A stretch of 64,000 bases of DNA from contig CBDCTW010000023.1 of assembly GCA_965222425.1 (NCBI GenBank), forward strand, positions 124,001 through 188,000. The letters run 5' to 3'. Positions 41,595-50,186 of the stretch are shown one piece after another; the stretch's first letter is position 1; each line of letters begins with the position of its first letter. The DNA comes from CBDCNP01 sp965222425 (GTDB taxonomy: Bacteria > Acidobacteriota > Vicinamibacteria > Marinacidobacterales > DATDRI01). The translations under genes were made by a program, and so were the position numbers. The notes under the pieces were generated by a model. That model was not told where the DNA came from and ran no database searches. It was given only the letters and a program-made list of their open reading frames with translations.

Positions 41595-42992
41595 CTACCC
41601 GCAGCGGGCCTCCCAGAACTGCTCCCAGCGACGGCTGAGTTCGCAGCATCTGAGGGCGATGATGGCATTGGCACCGCGGACGGTCCAGCGCATTCCGGAC
41701 TGCTTGAGCCGACGGCCGACGATGGTTTTGCATGCCGCCTCGACGACGCCGGAGCCGACGAACAAACCTTGTTCACGGAAGCGCTGGTAGCGCATCCGCT
41801 CCGTGTTGGTCTGGAAGTAAGCCGTTGCCTTTCTGAGCTCGTCCTTGACGAATTCGCTTTTGGGGCGCAAGCGAGCAAAGGTCGAGAGAAGCCCTTCAAG
41901 GTTGGCTTCATCAAGCAGTTGGATGGATGCCTCTGTCCACGCCTTGGCCTGGAGTGGTTCGTACAGCACCTTGGCAAGGTCTGAAACATGCTCGCGGGCA
42001 TGGTAGAGGTCGAGGATCTCGGTGGCATCCGCAAAGTGCTCAACCGCAAGATTCCAGATCCAGGGCGCACCATCTCCGATGACAATGACCTGTTCGGCAA
42101 AGCGCAGGCCCCGCCGGATGGCCTCGGTAAAGATTCGTTGGCCGAACTCTTCGGCGGTTTCGATGGCGCCGACGTAAGTGGTGGAGTCCGGATCACGAAG
42201 AGCAAAGCCCTCGTCGTCCAAGCTTGTCTGCGTGAACACGCAACCGAGCTTGGCCTCCCTGCTCTTCGCCATGCCCGAGTCGTCTTTGCCTTGCCGTCCT
42301 TGTGTCTCATGTGGGACCATGGGCACTCCGGTGCCGTCGATGGCGATGTACATCTTGGGCACCGGTTTGATCCGAACTATTTTTCCGGACAACACCAGCT
42401 TACGCTCCTTGCCAGCGATAGCCTCGACCTGTTGCCCAAGTCTTTCTGAGACCCGTTCCACCTCTTTCGTATTGACCACGATTCCAGCTAATAGTTCTAG
42501 ATCTTGGCGCCCCTCGTCGAAGGGTTCCTTGCTGCCGACGCGTCCCATGAGGCGCCGCACGCCGGGAGAGAAGGAGGTTGCCACGATGTCCAGCTCACGG
42601 TCCCTGGGAATACTGCCCTGCTGGCAGTCTGGACAGTGGTAATAGGCCCTTCGAAGCTCGACCTTCGAGAGGACGGTCCGGAGCGTCTTGCTTCGGTGGT
42701 CCACGAACGTGGCCAGGTGACCCTTGCCGCAGTCGATCCGGTGACCTCGATACCCATCGTCCGCAGCGAGCAGCTTTTCCAGCAGGACACCACCCATCTC
42801 GTGCATCGAGTTCCGCACGGCCATCTCGGTTGCCTCGAGATCGACGCGGGCGGCTCGAGCGCTCCCGGGCACAACGCGTAAGAGCAAACGCTCTACTTCC
42901 CGTGCGAACTCCTCTTGGACGAGTTGCGTGAGGTTTTTTTTAACGCGGTCTTTTCCGAATCGGCTGCGGGCTCCTCGGGGCGCGCGTTGCAA
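41595..42992 (-). CDS. ISKra4-family transposase (OrfB frame)
   Basis: A 465-codon frame, used from about 42950 onward as a -1 fusion with the upstream frame. Features: GKGHLATFVDHRSKTLRTVL, a zinc pair CPDCQQ, the catalytic region KMYIAIDGTGVPMV (first Asp), VIVIGDGAPWIWNL (second Asp), LDLYHAREHVSDLA and SGVVEAACKTIVGRRLKQSG (Glu). MRWTVRGANAIIALRC closes the domain. This matches ISKra4 transposases. No premature stop is seen. Confidence 0.9.
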   Translation of the reverse strand: MQRAPRGARSRFGKDRVKKNLTQLVQEEFAREVERLLLRVVPGSARAARVDLEATEMAVRNSMHEMGGVLLEKLLAADDGYRGHRIDCGKGHLATFVDHRSKTLRTVLSKVELRRAYYHCPDCQQGSIPRDRELDIVATSFSPGVRRLMGRVGSKEPFDEGRQDLELLAGIVVNTKEVERVSERLGQQVEAIAGKERKLVLSGKIVRIKPVPKMYIAIDGTGVPMVPHETQGRQGKDDSGMAKSREAKLGCVFTQTSLDDEGFALRDPDSTTYVGAIETAEEFGQRIFTEAIRRGLRFAEQVIVIGDGAPWIWNLAVEHFADATEILDLYHAREHVSDLAKVLYEPLQAKAWTEASIQLLDEANLEGLLSTFARLRPKSEFVKDELRKATAYFQTNTERMRYQRFREQGLFVGSGVVEAACKTIVGRRLKQSGMRWTVRGANAIIALRCCELSRRWEQFWEARCG

Positions 42993-43303
42993 ATCCCCTC
43001 GTTGACTTGCAGCAGCTGCTGGGTGAGGAACCGGAAGCGCTTATAGGTCTCGACCTCCCGCTCGATCTTGGCGAGCCGCGGCCCGGGGCGGAGTTGCAAG
43101 GTTTTGGTCTTGCCCTCGACCTTGGTGGTGAAAGCGTAATAGGGACCGTGGCCAGGATGCTTGCGCTCGGAGCAACAACAGCCGGACTTTCCACAGGAGC
43201 GGAAGACCTCTGTGATAGTGCCTCGACGCATGTCACCGAGCTCAGCGATCTGGCAAAGGATGGCTTCGCGCTGGGTCAGGAGTGGGGGAAGCAGGTCTGG
43301 CAT
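42893..43303 (-). CDS. ISKra4 upstream frame (DUF6788-like), joined by -1 frameshift
   Basis: The 136-residue frame (LTQREAILCQIAELGDMRRG, CGKSGCCCSERKHPGHGPYY) is the short zinc-containing protein that precedes ISKra4 transposases. It overlaps the OrfB frame at CGCGTTAAAAAAAACCTC. A -1 slip on the run of eight A's moves translation from TTA-AAA-AAA-ACC into AAC-CTC and yields a fusion, consistent with programmed frameshifting. Confidence 0.82.
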   Translation of the reverse strand: MPDLLPPLLTQREAILCQIAELGDMRRGTITEVFRSCGKSGCCCSERKHPGHGPYYAFTTKVEGKTKTLQLRPGPRLAKIEREVETYKRFRFLTQQLLQVNEGICNARPEEPAADSEKTALKKTSRNSSKRSSHGK

Positions 43304-43425
43304 GGGCGGTCCTCCCTCTGATAGTTACAATACTATCAGAACATCGCGCCTCACATGCACCCTTCCAAATCTACCTACTTTCATGACGCACACCCGCACG
43401 CGGCGGCATGGAAGCATGGGAGCGA

Positions 43426-45675
43426 TCAGCGCGCCGTCGGGTCCACCGGCGGCTCGAGAGAAATCGTCGTGCCGGGATAGTAATGAGCCAAGATCTCTTT
43501 GTAATCATACCCCGCGACAGCCATCCCGTAGGCCCCCACCTGACAAAGTCCCACCCCGTGTCCCCATCCGCGGCCGGTGAAAACCCAGGCCGCCGCCTGC
43601 AAGTCCGGCCCCAGCTGGCGATCTACGAAAAACAGGTTCTCGCGGATCCCCAATCCCCACCGGATGCTCAAGCCGGTCAAAACGGTAGAGCCTTTCGTAC
43701 CCACCACCTCGAGCTCCGCCACTCGGCCCGAACGGCCGTATCGCAAAGGCCTCAAGTCGGTGACGCTTCCAACCGACGCGCGGGCGTTTACGCTCTCGGT
43801 GAGCTCCGCACTCGTCTTTCGCACCACCCATCGGGAAAAGCGAGAAGAGCGATCGAAACTCCCACCCCGCGATAGCAACACCAAGAGGTCGATGCCCTCG
43901 TCACCGTCGTGAAACTGAACGCGGTCATCCGGCATGACAGACAGATGTGGAGAAAAGTACGTCCAATCTTCTACCCGCCGAAACAAATAGCGTCGACGGG
44001 CGAGCTCCAGCAGTTCCTCCGAATCGTCCACGTCCAACCGCAGCTTGCCGTCCTCGAGGTCGAGAAAGCGGGCCGAGCGCAACAGGGGATCACCGCGAGT
44101 GTTGAGAAGCCGATAGAGACTTTCCAATACCTCGCGCCGAGTCAGCGCTCGTTGCGGATCGAAGCCATCCTTGGAAGGCTGAATCACCCCCTCTTCGATC
44201 CAGTGAGCGAGCATACGTCGCTCTCCCTGAGAAAGGTGGGGAGCATCCTCGGTTGGCACCAAACGGTCGGTATCCAAATTCGACAGCAGAAAAGGAAGTC
44301 GACCGTCCCAACATAGAGCGCCCACCAGTGAACGGGCGAATTGGCCGGCGCTCACCTGTCCATTTCCTCCCGAAATCGTCTTGCATTGCGTTTGCCCCAA
44401 GCTCCTAAACGCACTCGCGGACCAGCGGGCGAACTCGGTTTCCGTGGCCGGCTGAGACACTTCCAGTGCCGCAAGCTCCTCCTCGGGTATCACACCGAGA
44501 GTCACCGCGCCGGCCAGCTCCAGGCTCAAGGCCTTGGACGCCGCGGCGCGAAGCTCAACGATGGGCGATTCCCGATAACACAGCCGGCTCACGAGGTAAG
44601 GCAAGGAAGGACCGTCGAACACGTTCTCGACGTTTTCCGTTCGTCCGCCGCAGGTCGACGTGTACATCGCGTCCACCGGCTTTCCACCATAGGTCAGCAA
44701 CTCCCCCCGCGTGGCGGCGACGGCCTCGTTGCTCATGCGCTGTTCGTCTCCCGCACCTCGGTAAACCTGGCAGGCCGGCGTATCACATATGTCGAACCCC
44801 TCGGCCATGAACTGCCCACGGTGCTTCACCGCATACGTGCGAGCAGCGACAGCCTGCGCCTTGATGGCTTCGGGCTCAGGAAAGGCTGCCGGCGATAGCT
44901 CTGCGGGAACGACACCCAACAAGTAATCCTCGAGGTTCAACTCGTTGATCACCGTGAAACGATTGGAGGCATTCACACGGATCTCGATCACTCCTCGGTA
45001 CGGCGCCTCGTCCACTTCGAGCCACGCGTTGGACGAGGCGGGCCAGGCCGTCAAGGACATCGCGCTCGTGTAAATGGGAGGAGACTCCGCGGACCGCAGC
45101 ACGAGGCGTCGCGGGCGATGGGAGCTCGAGGGTTCGGAGACGATTCGCAGACCCTCGTAGCCTCTTCGCGCGAGCTCCTCTTTTTCAGCCACTGCCCCCT
45201 GCTCGGTGCTCCAGGTGCCCACACGGACTGCGTACCGCCCGCTACCCGCCTCCCGGGCTATGTCTCCAGAAGTTCCTGTTTCAACTTCGAGCGTTCGCAA
45301 GAGATTCCGCGCCCGTTCGCGGTCTGGGGACGATGCAATTTGGACACGGAAAACGACTCCTTCGGCACCCACCAATACTTCCCTTTCCACGAGCAGATCG
45401 TGTGTCCGTAACTTCTGGTCACCGGCAAACAGGACGAAGGGTTGCGGGGCCGTCAATCGAACCACCTCCGCTCGCGTGGTGAGCCCGACTCGGATCCGGG
45501 GTCGGGGCGCCAAGTGGTCAATAAGAATCGGTGGCGAGAGGACGTCGGTCTCAACCGGACCAGCTGGAACTGTGGCAACCGCGGGAACTGTGGTGGGAGG
45601 TGACGCGAGTGGAGGCGCTTTTCCACCACAGGCAGAGACGACGAACAGCGCAAAGAGAACTGACTTGCGAGGCAC
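43426..45675 (-). CDS. SpoIID/LytB domain lipoprotein
   Basis: About 749 residues from GTG 45675, which shares its G with the TAG of the upstream gene. The N-terminus is a lipoprotein signal (VLFALFVVSACGGK). A SPOR-like stretch (FRVQIASSPDRERARNLLRT and YAVRVGTWSTEQGAVAEKEE) precedes the SpoIID core: LNLEDYLLGVVPAELSPAAF, AIKAQAVAARTYAVKHRG, CDTPACQVYRGA and AMYTSTCGGRTENVENVF. The tail GWGHGVGLCQVGAYGMAVAG is the conserved SpoIID end. SpoIID is a lytic transglycosylase cleaving denuded glycan strands; such lipoproteins in diderms probably act in peptidoglycan remodelling at division. Confidence 0.9.
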   Translation of the reverse strand: MPRKSVLFALFVVSACGGKAPPLASPPTTVPAVATVPAGPVETDVLSPPILIDHLAPRPRIRVGLTTRAEVVRLTAPQPFVLFAGDQKLRTHDLLVEREVLVGAEGVVFRVQIASSPDRERARNLLRTLEVETGTSGDIAREAGSGRYAVRVGTWSTEQGAVAEKEELARRGYEGLRIVSEPSSSHRPRRLVLRSAESPPIYTSAMSLTAWPASSNAWLEVDEAPYRGVIEIRVNASNRFTVINELNLEDYLLGVVPAELSPAAFPEPEAIKAQAVAARTYAVKHRGQFMAEGFDICDTPACQVYRGAGDEQRMSNEAVAATRGELLTYGGKPVDAMYTSTCGGRTENVENVFDGPSLPYLVSRLCYRESPIVELRAAASKALSLELAGAVTLGVIPEEELAALEVSQPATETEFARWSASAFRSLGQTQCKTISGGNGQVSAGQFARSLVGALCWDGRLPFLLSNLDTDRLVPTEDAPHLSQGERRMLAHWIEEGVIQPSKDGFDPQRALTRREVLESLYRLLNTRGDPLLRSARFLDLEDGKLRLDVDDSEELLELARRRYLFRRVEDWTYFSPHLSVMPDDRVQFHDGDEGIDLLVLLSRGGSFDRSSRFSRWVVRKTSAELTESVNARASVGSVTDLRPLRYGRSGRVAELEVVGTKGSTVLTGLSIRWGLGIRENLFFVDRQLGPDLQAAAWVFTGRGWGHGVGLCQVGAYGMAVAGYDYKEILAHYYPGTTISLEPPVDPTAR

Positions 45676-46772
45676 TAGAAAAGATCGTAAGGGCGCTCGT
45701 TGTACCAAAATACCAGAACGAACTCGAAGCGGTCGTCAGGATAGTCGGGAGGCAGCGGCAGCAGATCGGCCGCGCGGAGCGCCCCCACCGCAATGTTGTC
45801 GAATCCAGCAGTCCCGGAAGGAATCATGACTTGTAGCGCATCGATGTCACCGTTGCGAACTACCGACACCGCCACCGCGACGTGGCCGTGGCGCCAAGCG
45901 ACCACGGAAGGCATCCCAGCCATCCAAGTGCGACGCACCTCCGCCAACATGCGACGAAGCCAGGGAATGAAATCGGCTCCTTTATCATCGTAGTAAAGCG
46001 TGTTGTCCCGTCCCGTGACCAGCCCGCCCTCCGGGTTGTGAAACTGCTTACCTTGCATGAAGCGACGAATGTCTTCGAACGGCCCGCCGCCGCCGTCCTC
46101 ACCTAGATCACCGTTGCCGCCGGCCAGGGGAAGTGGTGTTCGTGGCTCGGGCGCAAGGCGCGGGTCCTTAAACGAGAACCCGTCTTTCGGAAGTAGATCG
46201 GCAAGCTTCGTCTCCGTCAGATCGTCTCCTTCTCCCTCGCCCTCAAGAGCCTCTGGATCGCCTTCATCACCCTCCTCACCGGGGTCCTCGAGCTCTTTTT
46301 CGGTATAGAACTCGTCGATATTGCCTTCCGAGAATGGCAAATCGGTCTGGAAATCCTGTTGTTTGTCAGGCGGGGCGGGCTTCGTCGCTTTAGGAATCAT
46401 CATTCGATTGGGATTCTGAGACCGAAGAGGAGGAGGAAGCGCGGGTACGACAAGCGGCGAAGCAGGAGTGGGAGCGGGCGGCTCCATGAACAAGACCAGA
46501 CGCTCCTTTTCCTTTTCACGCATGTTGAGCGCGCGATCGGAGCGGGCTAGCAGATCGGGTTTCACGATCACTATGATGAAGATCATCAAGTGGAGAACGG
46601 TCGAAGCGAGCAATCCTTCTCGACGGCTGCTGCCGAGTGCAATGCCTTCTGGAACCGCGAGCTCGACGCTGCCGCCCTCGGCCGGACCGAGAAGTTGCGG
46701 GAAAAGCAACTGCTCGCGATCGGCAAGAGAGATGAAGGCCTCGAACCCGAGTCCATGTTCAGGAGACTCTAC
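45675..46772 (-). CDS. TonB-family energy-transducer-like protein
   Basis: The frame is open to 46871; GTG 46772 is a reasonable start since the residues before it are Arg-rich, but no ribosome site decides. One membrane segment (STVLHLMIFIIVIVKPDLLA) follows about 60 cytoplasmic residues. Then come a Pro-rich spacer (PPAPTPASPLVVPALPPPLR), an acidic stretch (DPGEEGDEGDPEALEGEGEG) and a TonB/TolA-like C-terminal domain (WLRRMLAEVRRTWMAGMPSV, HVAVAVSVVRNGDIDALQVM). It probably couples inner-membrane proton motive force to an outer-membrane or envelope process. No exbB/exbD lies nearby. Confidence 0.78.
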   Translation of the reverse strand, partial: VESPEHGLGFEAFISLADREQLLFPQLLGPAEGGSVELAVPEGIALGSSRREGLLASTVLHLMIFIIVIVKPDLLARSDRALNMREKEKERLVLFMEPPAPTPASPLVVPALPPPLRSQNPNRMMIPKATKPAPPDKQQDFQTDLPFSEGNIDEFYTEKELEDPGEEGDEGDPEALEGEGEGDDLTETKLADLLPKDGFSFKDPRLAPEPRTPLPLAGGNGDLGEDGGGGPFEDIRRFMQGKQFHNPEGGLVTGRDNTLYYDDKGADFIPWLRRMLAEVRRTWMAGMPSVVAWRHGHVAVAVSVVRNGDIDALQVMIPSGTAGFDNIAVGALRAADLLPLPPDYPDDRFEFVLVFWYNERPYDLF

Positions 46773-46984
46773 GTGGGCTTGGCTCTTGCGCGCTCTTCTC
46801 TTCGGCGCAGCCGGCGAACCGCGACGGATACCGGCGAGCTGTCTTCCATGTCCGTACGCGGTGCGGTGCAATGGCGTGTCTCGCGGGACCCTATCGCTCG
46901 GAGTTACCGCATGTGAGGGCCTTCTGGATTATAGCCAGCCGGGATCCTCGCGGCAAGGGACGGGCGCCTGGCCAAACCGATAGC

Positions 46985-47007
46985 GGCAACGCCATATTTT
47001 GGCGCCA
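46985..47007 (-). repeat. Short dispersed intergenic repeat, copy 2
   Basis: Minus-strand TGGCGCCAAAATATGGCGTT plus GCC resembles 743-766. The 46873-47097 gap contains a second related word (GGACGCCAAAATATTCCGTC, minus strand) near 47050-47072 and no gene. Confidence 0.4.
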
Positions 47008-47097
47008 ATCACGGTCTAAAAACCGACTGGCTAAAGTTGATTTCTGCGACGGAATATTTTGGCGTCCAGCTGGAACTAAGTGGCGCCCGGCGAGGAT

Positions 47098-48063
47098 CTA
47101 CGAGCCACCGTTCTGCCCCATGGCTTCCATCACTCGGTGCGCCAACCGAAGCGCTTTCAGCCCGTCCTCTCCAGAAACGCGGGGCGTGCCGCCAGCGATA
47201 ACCGCCTTCAAAAAGTCTTCCAATTCTCGTTTGAGTGGCTCCTGACTCTCGGTGGGTAGCTTCTGCCGAACGACTTTCAGCCTCCCTTCACCTTTCTCCA
47301 ACCGGTAGGACCACGCTTCCTGAGCCAAGTAGTCCAGAGACACGTAGCTCTCTCGTTCCCAGACCCGCAGCTTTCGCATCTTCTCCTCGGATATGCGGCT
47401 CGCGGTCAAGTTCGCAACGCAGCCAGATTTGAAGCGGAGCCGGGCGTTGGCGATGTCCGCTCTTTCCGTCAAGACCGGCACCCCGATCGCCTCCACGTGT
47501 TGGATGTCGGATCGAACGAGCGAGCTCACCACGTCGAGGTCGTGGATCATCAAATCCAACACCACATCGATGTCCAAGCTCCGCGGGTTGAAAGATGCAA
47601 GGCGATGGACTTCGATGAAGCGAGGATCTTCGCAATAGCCAAGAAGTGCCTCGACCGCGGGGTTGTATCGTTCGGTGTGACCAACCCCGAGGACCCTTTG
47701 GTTCTCCCGGGCCGCGTCTATCATTTCTTCCGCCTCATCCAAGGCCGCGGCCATCGGCTTTTCGACCAAGACGTCTGTCCCCGCCTGCATGAGGTCGACC
47801 GCGACTTCGCGGTGGGCGATGGTGGGTACGGTGACGCTTGCGGCTCGAACGCGAGAGAGAAGCTCGCGGTAATCCGTCGTAGCCGCTACCCCGTACTTGT
47901 CGGCGACCGAGCGGGCTCGATCGAGATCGATATCCGCAACGCCGATTAGCTCCGCCTGAGGTAGATCGGCGTAGACACGAGCGTGGCGACTCCCCAGAGC
48001 GCCAACCCCGACGACAGCCACCGGGACCGGACCCTCACCGCCCGAACCACTGTTTCCACTCAC
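47098..48063 (-). CDS. Gfo/Idh/MocA-family oxidoreductase (possible UDP-GlcNAc 3-dehydrogenase, GnnA-like)
   Basis: A 321-residue NAD-dependent oxidoreductase: VAVVGVGALGSRHARVYADL binds NAD, VEKPMAAALDEAEEMI holds the conserved Glu-Lys-Pro, and HTERYNPAVEALL carries the His. LDIDVVLDLMIHDLDVVSSL is the catalytic DxxxH-like helix. It follows lpxI by seven bases at the end of the lpx block. In Leptospira and Acidithiobacillus a similar gene, gnnA, next to lpxA makes the 3-keto precursor of GlcN3N-type lipid A. GnnB, the matching aminotransferase, is not present here, so this is a suggestion only. Confidence 0.8.
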   Translation of the reverse strand: MSGNSGSGGEGPVPVAVVGVGALGSRHARVYADLPQAELIGVADIDLDRARSVADKYGVAATTDYRELLSRVRAASVTVPTIAHREVAVDLMQAGTDVLVEKPMAAALDEAEEMIDAARENQRVLGVGHTERYNPAVEALLGYCEDPRFIEVHRLASFNPRSLDIDVVLDLMIHDLDVVSSLVRSDIQHVEAIGVPVLTERADIANARLRFKSGCVANLTASRISEEKMRKLRVWERESYVSLDYLAQEAWSYRLEKGEGRLKVVRQKLPTESQEPLKRELEDFLKAVIAGGTPRVSGEDGLKALRLAHRVMEAMGQNGGS

Positions 48064-48070
48064 TGGCGAC

Positions 48071-48916
48071 CTATACCGCTCCGATGACGACGATTTTGGC
48101 GTCGTTGGCCTTCTCGATCAGTGTTTCTCGCTCCAACAGTAGACTCTTCTCTGCCTGCAGAGCCAACACCGCACAGCCGAGATCGGCCATGACTTCAATT
48201 GTCCGTGGGCCAACCACCGGCACGTCGAACCGCATGTCCTGAGAGGGCCGAGCTACCTTCGCCACCGTCAAGCCACCGGACACGATGCCGGCCGCCCTCC
48301 GAATGGTCTCGTCCGTTCCCTCCATCGCCTCAACCGCAACCACGGCTCCGCCTCTGACAACCACCGTTTGCCCTATATGGAGTCGCGCCATCTCGCGAGC
48401 GATTCGCAAACCGAACGCGATGTCTTTTTTCTCTTCCGAGCTCGGTTTTCGCTTTCCCAAAACTCCCTCCGTCGCCACCAAAGCACGCAGCAACGATGTC
48501 GAGTCCAGCAAATGAATGCCTTCCTCTGCCAGCACATCGGCCACCGCGCTGAGTATCGCATCGGTGTTTCGAGACTTCATTCGCGACAAGACGCGAAGCA
48601 GCCCCGGATCGGGCCGGAGGAAGCGAAAGATCTTCTTGTGCCTGACCTGCCCGGCCATGATTGCCCGACTCACTCCCGCCTTCTTGAATAACTTGATGCA
48701 GCGACTGACCTCCCCGAAGCCGATCCAGTGCACGATGGCTCCGTGATCCTCGATGCGGGAGTCGGCCTCTCCCTCGATGGCGAGTGCGACGACCTCGAAG
48801 CCGCGCCGACGCGCTTCGTCCAGAACAAGCAACGGGAATTCGCCATTGCCGGCGATGAGGCCGAGCGTGCTGTGGGGAGGTATCGGTTGGCTATCGGCAG
48901 GCTCGGAAGAGCTCAA
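48071..48916 (-). CDS. lpxI: UDP-2,3-diacylglucosamine pyrophosphatase LpxI
   Basis: The long frame to 49243 is antisense-like upstream; the natural start is TTG 48916, overlapping the lpxA TGA (TTGA). The 281-residue product opens LGLIAGNGEFPLLVLDEARR and includes VHWIGFGEVSRCIKLFKKAG, AIMAGQVRHKKIFRF, FGLRIAREMARLHIGQTVVV and a C-terminal catalytic stretch with FDVPVVGPRTIEVM. LpxI hydrolyses UDP-diacylglucosamine to lipid X and replaces LpxH in many non-gamma diderms. Confidence 0.9.
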   Translation of the reverse strand: MSSSEPADSQPIPPHSTLGLIAGNGEFPLLVLDEARRRGFEVVALAIEGEADSRIEDHGAIVHWIGFGEVSRCIKLFKKAGVSRAIMAGQVRHKKIFRFLRPDPGLLRVLSRMKSRNTDAILSAVADVLAEEGIHLLDSTSLLRALVATEGVLGKRKPSSEEKKDIAFGLRIAREMARLHIGQTVVVRGGAVVAVEAMEGTDETIRRAAGIVSGGLTVAKVARPSQDMRFDVPVVGPRTIEVMADLGCAVLALQAEKSLLLERETLIEKANDAKIVVIGAV

Positions 48917-49728
48917 ACCGGTTCGCCCCGCTCTCGGCCGCGCTTGATCACTACCCCCCTCTTGGAGGAGCGGATGAAGTCCACCAGGAGACGGACGTCC
49001 CCGCTCGCCATTTCCGCTTCCAGACGAGCGAGGGCCTGCGAGACGGTGAGCTTCGACTGCTGCAGGACGCGAAACGCATGACGGAGATCGGAAATGCGTT
49101 CTCGAGAGAATTGACGCCGCGCCAAACCCACGGTGTTGATTCCGTACAGGCGGGCGCGATTGCCGACCGTTCGCGAGAATGGCAACACGTCTTGAGTCAC
49201 AACGGTGTAACCACCGACGAAGGCATAGGGACCGACGCGACAAAACTGATGAACCCCGCTATAGGCGCCGATGGTCGCGTCATCTTCCACGAGCACATGG
49301 CCGGCCAGGGTCGCGCCATTCGCAAAGACGGTGGAATTGCCGATGATGCAATCGTGGGCGATATGGGTGTAGGCCATGAAGAGGTTGGAGTCACCAATAA
49401 CCGTGCGGCCTCCTCCCCCTGTGGTCCCGCGATGAATGGTCACGAACTCACGAAATACGTTTTCGCTGCCGATCTCGAGCGTGGATTTTTCGCCTCGGAA
49501 CTTCAGGTCCTGGGGCTCCAAGCCGATCGACGCAAACGGGAACACCCGACAACGCTCCCCGATCGTCGTATAACCATCTACGACCGAATTCACTTCCACC
49601 ATCGTGTCCCGGCCAATAGTGACGTGCTCGCCAATCACGGCGTACGCACCGACACGCACTCCGTCCGCCAGCCGGGCTTCGGGGTGGACGATGGCGGTGG
49701 GATGACACTCTACCGTCGCGGCTCTCAT
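48913..49728 (-). CDS. lpxA: UDP-N-acetylglucosamine acyltransferase LpxA
   Basis: A 271-residue left-handed beta-helix acyltransferase. Hexapeptide repeats (AVIGEHVTIGRDTMVEVNSV, ASIGLEPQDLKFRGEKSTLE) are followed by the catalytic-His region MAYTHIAHDCIIGNSTVFAN and GGYTVVTQDVLPFSRTVGNR. It performs the first step of lipid A synthesis, acylating UDP-GlcNAc or a 3-amino analogue with acyl-ACP. It overlaps fabZ by four bases. Confidence 0.96.
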   Translation of the reverse strand: MRAATVECHPTAIVHPEARLADGVRVGAYAVIGEHVTIGRDTMVEVNSVVDGYTTIGERCRVFPFASIGLEPQDLKFRGEKSTLEIGSENVFREFVTIHRGTTGGGGRTVIGDSNLFMAYTHIAHDCIIGNSTVFANGATLAGHVLVEDDATIGAYSGVHQFCRVGPYAFVGGYTVVTQDVLPFSRTVGNRARLYGINTVGLARRQFSRERISDLRHAFRVLQQSKLTVSQALARLEAEMASGDVRLLVDFIRSSKRGVVIKRGRERGEPV

Positions 49729-50165
49729 GCGGGATCCACTGCGGTTAGCATTAGCTGGGCCTCCGCGACGAGCTGACCATCGACCTCGGCGCGACCCTCC
49801 AGTTTTCGAAAGTTGCCTCGTGCCCTGGTCACGCTCAGCTCGATGGTGAGCCGATCTCCCGGAACGACCGTGCGCCGAAACTTCGCGTGCTCGACGCCGA
49901 CAAGGTAAAAGGTCTTCCCCGCCGCGCTGCCGTCCTCGGGAAGAACTAGGATCCCGCCCGCTTGCGCCATAGCCTCCAATATGAGGACGCCTGGCATCAA
50001 AGGCAGGCCGGGAAAGTGTCCCTGGAAGAATTCCTCGTTAAAAGTGACGTTCTTGATGGCGACGATGCGCCGCCCCGGATCGAGCTCGAGCACTCGATCC
50101 ACCAGCAAAAGGGGGTAACGGTGCGGAAGCCGCTCCATGATTTGCTGAATGTCGAGCCCGGGCAC
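49725..50165 (-). CDS. fabZ: 3-hydroxyacyl-ACP dehydratase FabZ
   Basis: A 146-residue hot-dog-fold dehydratase; MERLPHRYPLLLVDRVLELD opens it and FFQGHFPGLPLMPGVLILEA carries His50 and Glu64. It dehydrates hydroxyacyl-ACP and competes with LpxA for the same substrate, which explains their common clustering. Confidence 0.96.
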   Translation of the reverse strand: MPGLDIQQIMERLPHRYPLLLVDRVLELDPGRRIVAIKNVTFNEEFFQGHFPGLPLMPGVLILEAMAQAGGILVLPEDGSAAGKTFYLVGVEHAKFRRTVVPGDRLTIELSVTRARGNFRKLEGRAEVDGQLVAEAQLMLTAVDPA

Positions 50166-50186
50166 AAGGACGGAGTCCTGACGAGG

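Larger units (their letters stand above)
41567..43395 (-). mobile_element. ISKra4-family insertion sequence, intact
   Basis: The 1829-bp element has inverted ends starting GGGTGTGCGTCAT at both 41567 and 43395 and is flanked by a perfect 9-bp duplication, GCACGCGGC (41558-41566 and 43396-43404). It carries the two overlapping frames typical of the family. The intact genes, ends and duplication indicate a recent insertion between the DUF4388 and SpoIID-like genes. Confidence 0.93.

Noticed and set aside
48917..49243. N-terminal extension of LpxI
   Set aside because: It is antisense-like overlap of lpxA; a coupled TTG start at 48916 explains the real product.
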